From positions 1-8,481 of the forward strand of contig CAMWIS010000070.1 of NCBI GenBank assembly GCA_947174375.1: 8,481 nucleotides of DNA, given 5' to 3'. Origin of the DNA: an uncultured Bacteroidales bacterium. GTDB lineage: Bacteria; Bacteroidota; Bacteroidia; Bacteroidales; P3. How positions within the stretch are numbered: position 1 is the stretch's first letter; each line of letters starts with the position of its first letter. Of the stretch, positions 5,881-8,481 are shown in pieces. Position numbers and translations under genes: made by a program. The notes under the pieces are model-generated. The model ran no database searches, was not told where the DNA came from, and was given only the letters and a program-made list of their open reading frames with translations.

Positions 5881-8481
5881 CAGGGTTTGAACCATGCGGC
5901 GGAAAAAATGATGAGGTCGGAACCGGCTCAGGTGCAGCAACCGACGGTGGCTACGGCGCCGGGAAAGGTGGTCGCTTCCGTGCCAATGGCCGACCTCCCC
6001 ACGGAGAAAGTGGCCCGCTATCGCCGTGGGCGTAAAGCCGCGCTGCGTGATACGGTGCGTTTTACGGTCGTTTGGCCGGGGGGGCTCGATTTCGGGTACG
6101 CTTTTAATATGATGTTGGCCGGCGAAGGCGAGGGCATCATCGACTGGGGCGACGGCACGCAGTCAGCTTGTTCAGCGGCCAAGAACGAGGCTGGGGATGA
6201 TTATGTATTTGGGACCTATGATCATCCCTATGAGGGAGGTGACGATTACGAAGTCACAGTATATACAACATCGCCCGATTTGCAGATTATGGGTTTGAGT
6301 CTGTATTATTGGACGGATTATGACAGCTATACGATGCATAGCGGCGTCGATGTGCGCGCCTGCCCGTCGTTGAAGTATTTGTATTGCAGCTGCAGTTGGC
6401 TGGGTACGTTGGACGTAACGCAGAATGCGGCGCTTGAAGAGTTGGGTGCCACGCGTTGCCGGTTGACGTCCTTGTCCCTGCCGCAGGCTTCGGCCCTGAA
6501 GGAGCTTGGGTGCGGCGGCAATCGGTTGACGTCATTGGACGTAAGCGGTTGTCCGGCGCTCAGGCAGTTGTACTGTTGGGATAATCAATTGACGTCCTTG
6601 GATGTAAGCGCTTGCCCGGCGCTTGATTCAATGCAATGCTCCGGTAATCAGTTTGGCTGGGCCACTTTGGATGCACTGTCGAAGTTAAACTGTAGTTTTC
6701 TGAGCATTTCGCCCCAGAAACTGTCGTTCGAAGTGGGTTTGAATGAGGCGGTGGATTTGAGCGGTTATATGACATATAAAAGCCAGCAGACGGTATGTGA
6801 TTTCAGTGCCATGCCGTCTTCGGCCTATACCTTTACCAATGGTATCTTGAAAATCAAACGCGCCGGTTCATTCACGGTGTCTATGTCAAATCCCGCCGTG
6901 AAGCGGAACGGAGAATCCCAACTTATTAATTGTAATGTTTCCGTTGGCTCCGGCGTTTCGGATACCGTGCGTTGGGTTTGGCAGCAAAACGGTGGCATCG
7001 ACTATGTCAATCTGACGATTGCGGGGAACGCTACCTCTATTGTAATGGATTGGGGGGATGGAACCATTGAAACGGAGGATGTGAACGCCAATGGCTTCCG
7101 GCAGATCCGGCACATTTACGCCACGGCGGGCGAATATACCGTGAAGATATGGGGCAACAATCAATGGGTGCTGTCGGGCTTGGAATTGTTTGGCCACTCC
7201 CATGTCCAGTCATTGGATTTGAGCGATTGCCCCTACTTGGAAAGTTTGGTTTGCTCCGGTAATGATTTAACGGCTTTGGATTTGAGTGCCTGTTTGTCGT
7301 TGCGGCTTTTGAATTGTGCCGAGAATAAGTTGACTTCGTTAGACTTGTCGAATAATTTGAATCTGCAACAGTTGAATTGCGCCGAAAATCAGTTGCCGTC
7401 GTTGGACGTCAGCGCAAACGGAAAACTGCAACAGTTGTACTGCAATGGCAATCAATTGCCGTCTTTGAATGTGGCGCAGAACACGAATTTGACGCATTTG
7501 TATTGCTGGAACAATCAGTTGACATCGCTGAACGTGCGTGCCTTGACGAAGTTGCAATATCTGAGTTGCAGTTTTAATCAATTGACATCTTTGGATTTGT
7601 CGCAGAATACGGTATTGGAATTATTGTATGGCGGTTATAATGCGCTGACGTCGTTGGATGCAACGCATAATCCGCTGCTTGCAACATTGGAGTGCCATCA
7701 TAATCAATTGATTTCGTTGAGCGTTAATACCAATACGAGGTTCAAGGTTTTGGACTGCGGTTACAATCGGTTTGGTTGGGCAACCTTGGATGCGCTGTCG
7801 GCATTGGAAGGCGAGAAAATAGTACTTTCGCCGCAGGTATTGCCGTCATTGGATGTCAACTTGAATGAGGCGGTGGATTTTAGCGCATATGCGACCTATA
7901 ACGGGCGGTCGACGGTATTCAGTTTAGGGAATAATACGCCGGCGTCGGCCTACACGCTTGAAAATGGCATTTTGAAACTTAAGAGCCCCGGTGTTTATAC
8001 GGTCAATATGTCCAATCCCGGCGTAACCTTCAAAGGAAACCCTGTCATCATCAGCCGCGAGCTTATCGCTTGGCCCGGCGCCTCGGATACGTTGCGTTGG
8101 GTTGTGATGGATTCTGCGAACCAATTACATCTGAATGCCGTATGCGATGCGTCTTTCGTAGTGGATTGGGGGGACGGAAAAAAGGAAACCGTGTCGGTGT
8201 CGGGACAATCTTACAATGATGATATTAAACATTCTTATGCCGCGATAGGCGAATATGCGGTGACGGTCTATGGCCTCAAGCATTTTATGTTATTGCATTT
8301 GAGTCTGAGGAGCAACGTTCAGTCGTTGGATGTGCGGGCCTGTCCGTTTTTGGAGTTTTTGGAATGTGAATCTCATCAATTGTCGTCCTTGGATGTGTCG
8401 AAGAATACGGCCTTGACGACGATGTATTTCAGAGGCAAACGGTTGTCCTCCTTGGATGTGTCGAAGAATACGGACTTGCCG
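5788..8481 (+). CDS. Secreted modular surface protein with PKD-like domains and Cys-type leucine-rich repeats (3' end cut)
   Basis: The frame is open from ATG 5788 to the window end, 898 codons without a stop, so the C terminus (where an anchor or secretion domain would sit) is unseen. Residues 1-31 are a signal peptide: MKTKMNLQWRW, a hydrophobic core, and AVA before the likely cut. After a short Pro/Ala-rich linker come repeated modules starting with DTVRF (88), DTVRW (392) and DTLRW (767). Each module has a PKD-like domain with a (I/M/V)DWGDG core at 118, 420 and 792 and a following H-x-Y/GEY-V strand pattern, then 21-residue leucine-rich repeats with consensus L-x-x-L-x-C-x-x-N-x-L-T-S-L-D-V-S, then a domain containing LNEAVD and YTV-x-MSNP motifs. 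The repeats resemble the cysteine-ladder repeats of listerial InlJ. A surface adhesin or glycan/protein-binding role is inferred; no catalytic motif is seen. Leu codons are mostly TTG and the gene is less GC-rich than its neighbours. A neighbouring partner gene is not visible. Confidence 0.9.
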   Translation, partial: MKTKMNLQWRWLLGLSLMLCWLGGAGPNAVAQGLNHAAEKMMRSEPAQVQQPTVATAPGKVVASVPMADLPTEKVARYRRGRKAALRDTVRFTVVWPGGLDFGYAFNMMLAGEGEGIIDWGDGTQSACSAAKNEAGDDYVFGTYDHPYEGGDDYEVTVYTTSPDLQIMGLSLYYWTDYDSYTMHSGVDVRACPSLKYLYCSCSWLGTLDVTQNAALEELGATRCRLTSLSLPQASALKELGCGGNRLTSLDVSGCPALRQLYCWDNQLTSLDVSACPALDSMQCSGNQFGWATLDALSKLNCSFLSISPQKLSFEVGLNEAVDLSGYMTYKSQQTVCDFSAMPSSAYTFTNGILKIKRAGSFTVSMSNPAVKRNGESQLINCNVSVGSGVSDTVRWVWQQNGGIDYVNLTIAGNATSIVMDWGDGTIETEDVNANGFRQIRHIYATAGEYTVKIWGNNQWVLSGLELFGHSHVQSLDLSDCPYLESLVCSGNDLTALDLSACLSLRLLNCAENKLTSLDLSNNLNLQQLNCAENQLPSLDVSANGKLQQLYCNGNQLPSLNVAQNTNLTHLYCWNNQLTSLNVRALTKLQYLSCSFNQLTSLDLSQNTVLELLYGGYNALTSLDATHNPLLATLECHHNQLISLSVNTNTRFKVLDCGYNRFGWATLDALSALEGEKIVLSPQVLPSLDVNLNEAVDFSAYATYNGRSTVFSLGNNTPASAYTLENGILKLKSPGVYTVNMSNPGVTFKGNPVIISRELIAWPGASDTLRWVVMDSANQLHLNAVCDASFVVDWGDGKKETVSVSGQSYNDDIKHSYAAIGEYAVTVYGLKHFMLLHLSLRSNVQSLDVRACPFLEFLECESHQLSSLDVSKNTALTTMYFRGKRLSSLDVSKNTDLP
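6049..6960 (+). repeat. Module 1: PKD-like domain, 5 leucine-rich repeats, linker domain
   Basis: Coding module of 304 residues from DTVRF to just before the next DTVRW. The PKD-like part has IIDWGDGTQ and ends in YEVTVYT. Five exact 63-base leucine-rich repeats start at 6370, 6433, 6496, 6559 and 6622; the last runs into a cap, FGWATLDALS. The linker domain carries LNEAVDLSGY, NGILK and FTVSMSNP. The second repeat has Ala in place of the conserved Cys. Confidence 0.85.
6961..8085 (+). repeat. Module 2: PKD-like domain, 9 leucine-rich repeats, linker domain
   Basis: Coding module of 375 residues with the same order as module 1. The PKD-like part has VMDWGDGT and RHIYATAGEYTV. Nine 63-base repeats start at 7237 and every 63 bases to 7741; all but the seventh (Gly) have the conserved Cys. 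The cap FGWATLDALS and the linker motifs LNEAVDFSAY, NGILK and YTVNMSNP repeat those of module 1. The 20 bases at 6739-6758 recur unchanged at 7861-7880. The extra length over module 1 is mostly four additional repeats. Confidence 0.87.
8086..8481 (+). repeat. Module 3 (cut by window end): PKD-like domain and first leucine-rich repeats
   Basis: It starts with DTLRWV and has VVDWGDGK with KHSYAAIGEYAVTVYG, followed by the half-repeat VQSLDVRACPF that also precedes the blocks of modules 1 and 2. Full 63-base repeats start at 8350 and 8413, and a third begins at 8476. The 24 bases at 8386-8409 are repeated exactly at 8449-8472, so the most recent-looking repeat duplication is at the window edge. 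Confidence 0.85.

Noticed and set aside
5566..5940. Minus-strand frame of 124 codons across the intergenic region
   Set aside because: It runs through the candidate promoter, both hairpins and the signal-peptide coding region of the secreted protein; its composition (His/Pro/Arg-rich) looks like a shadow.
6370..7803. 63-base periodic repeats as a CRISPR-like array
   Set aside because: The repeats are continuous in-frame coding sequence without spacers and translate to leucine-rich repeats.

Overview
The window looks like a chromosomal stretch from a fairly GC-rich Bacteroidota organism, with Rikenellaceae/Alistipes-like as my best guess. The clues are a fused SudB-SudA (NfnA-NfnB-type) oxidoreductase, genes that lack a clear Shine-Dalgarno sequence and start behind A-rich leaders, and a large secreted Cys-type leucine-rich-repeat protein of the kind common in gut Bacteroidota. 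The genus is inference; no rRNA or marker gene is present to fix it.

Layout. Positions 1-458 hold the C-terminal end of an unidentified protein with a highly charged Arg/Glu/Lys tail. Nine bases later (468-2786) comes the fused flavin/iron-sulfur NAD(P)H oxidoreductase, followed by a 13-bp GC-rich hairpin and TTTATTT (2807-2843). Polyphosphate kinase (ppk1, best start 2853, stop 4934) begins directly behind that hairpin. It is followed after 4 bases by rlmH (4939-5412), the 23S rRNA pseudouridine-1915 methyltransferase. These four genes lie on the + strand, are compactly spaced and use GC-rich codons: ordinary housekeeping content.

From 5413 the character changes. A 375-base, AT-rich intergenic region carries repeated AAAATTTT tracts, a small inverted repeat overlapping a candidate promoter, and two strong hairpins (5616-5642 and 5704-5733). 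It leads into a reading frame that starts at 5788 and stays open to the last base (898 codons, no stop). That gene encodes a secreted modular protein: a signal peptide, then tandem modules each made of a PKD-like domain with a WGDG core, a block of 21-residue Cys-containing leucine-rich repeats, and an all-beta-looking linker domain. Two modules are complete and a third is cut by the window end.

Functionally, the upstream genes serve redox balance (NADPH/ferredoxin), phosphate storage and ribosome maturation, with no obvious shared pathway beyond local co-transcription. The secreted protein is probably a surface binding protein. It is the accessory part of the window and holds the most interesting structure. 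I saw no RNA genes, insertion sequences, CRISPR arrays or defence genes.
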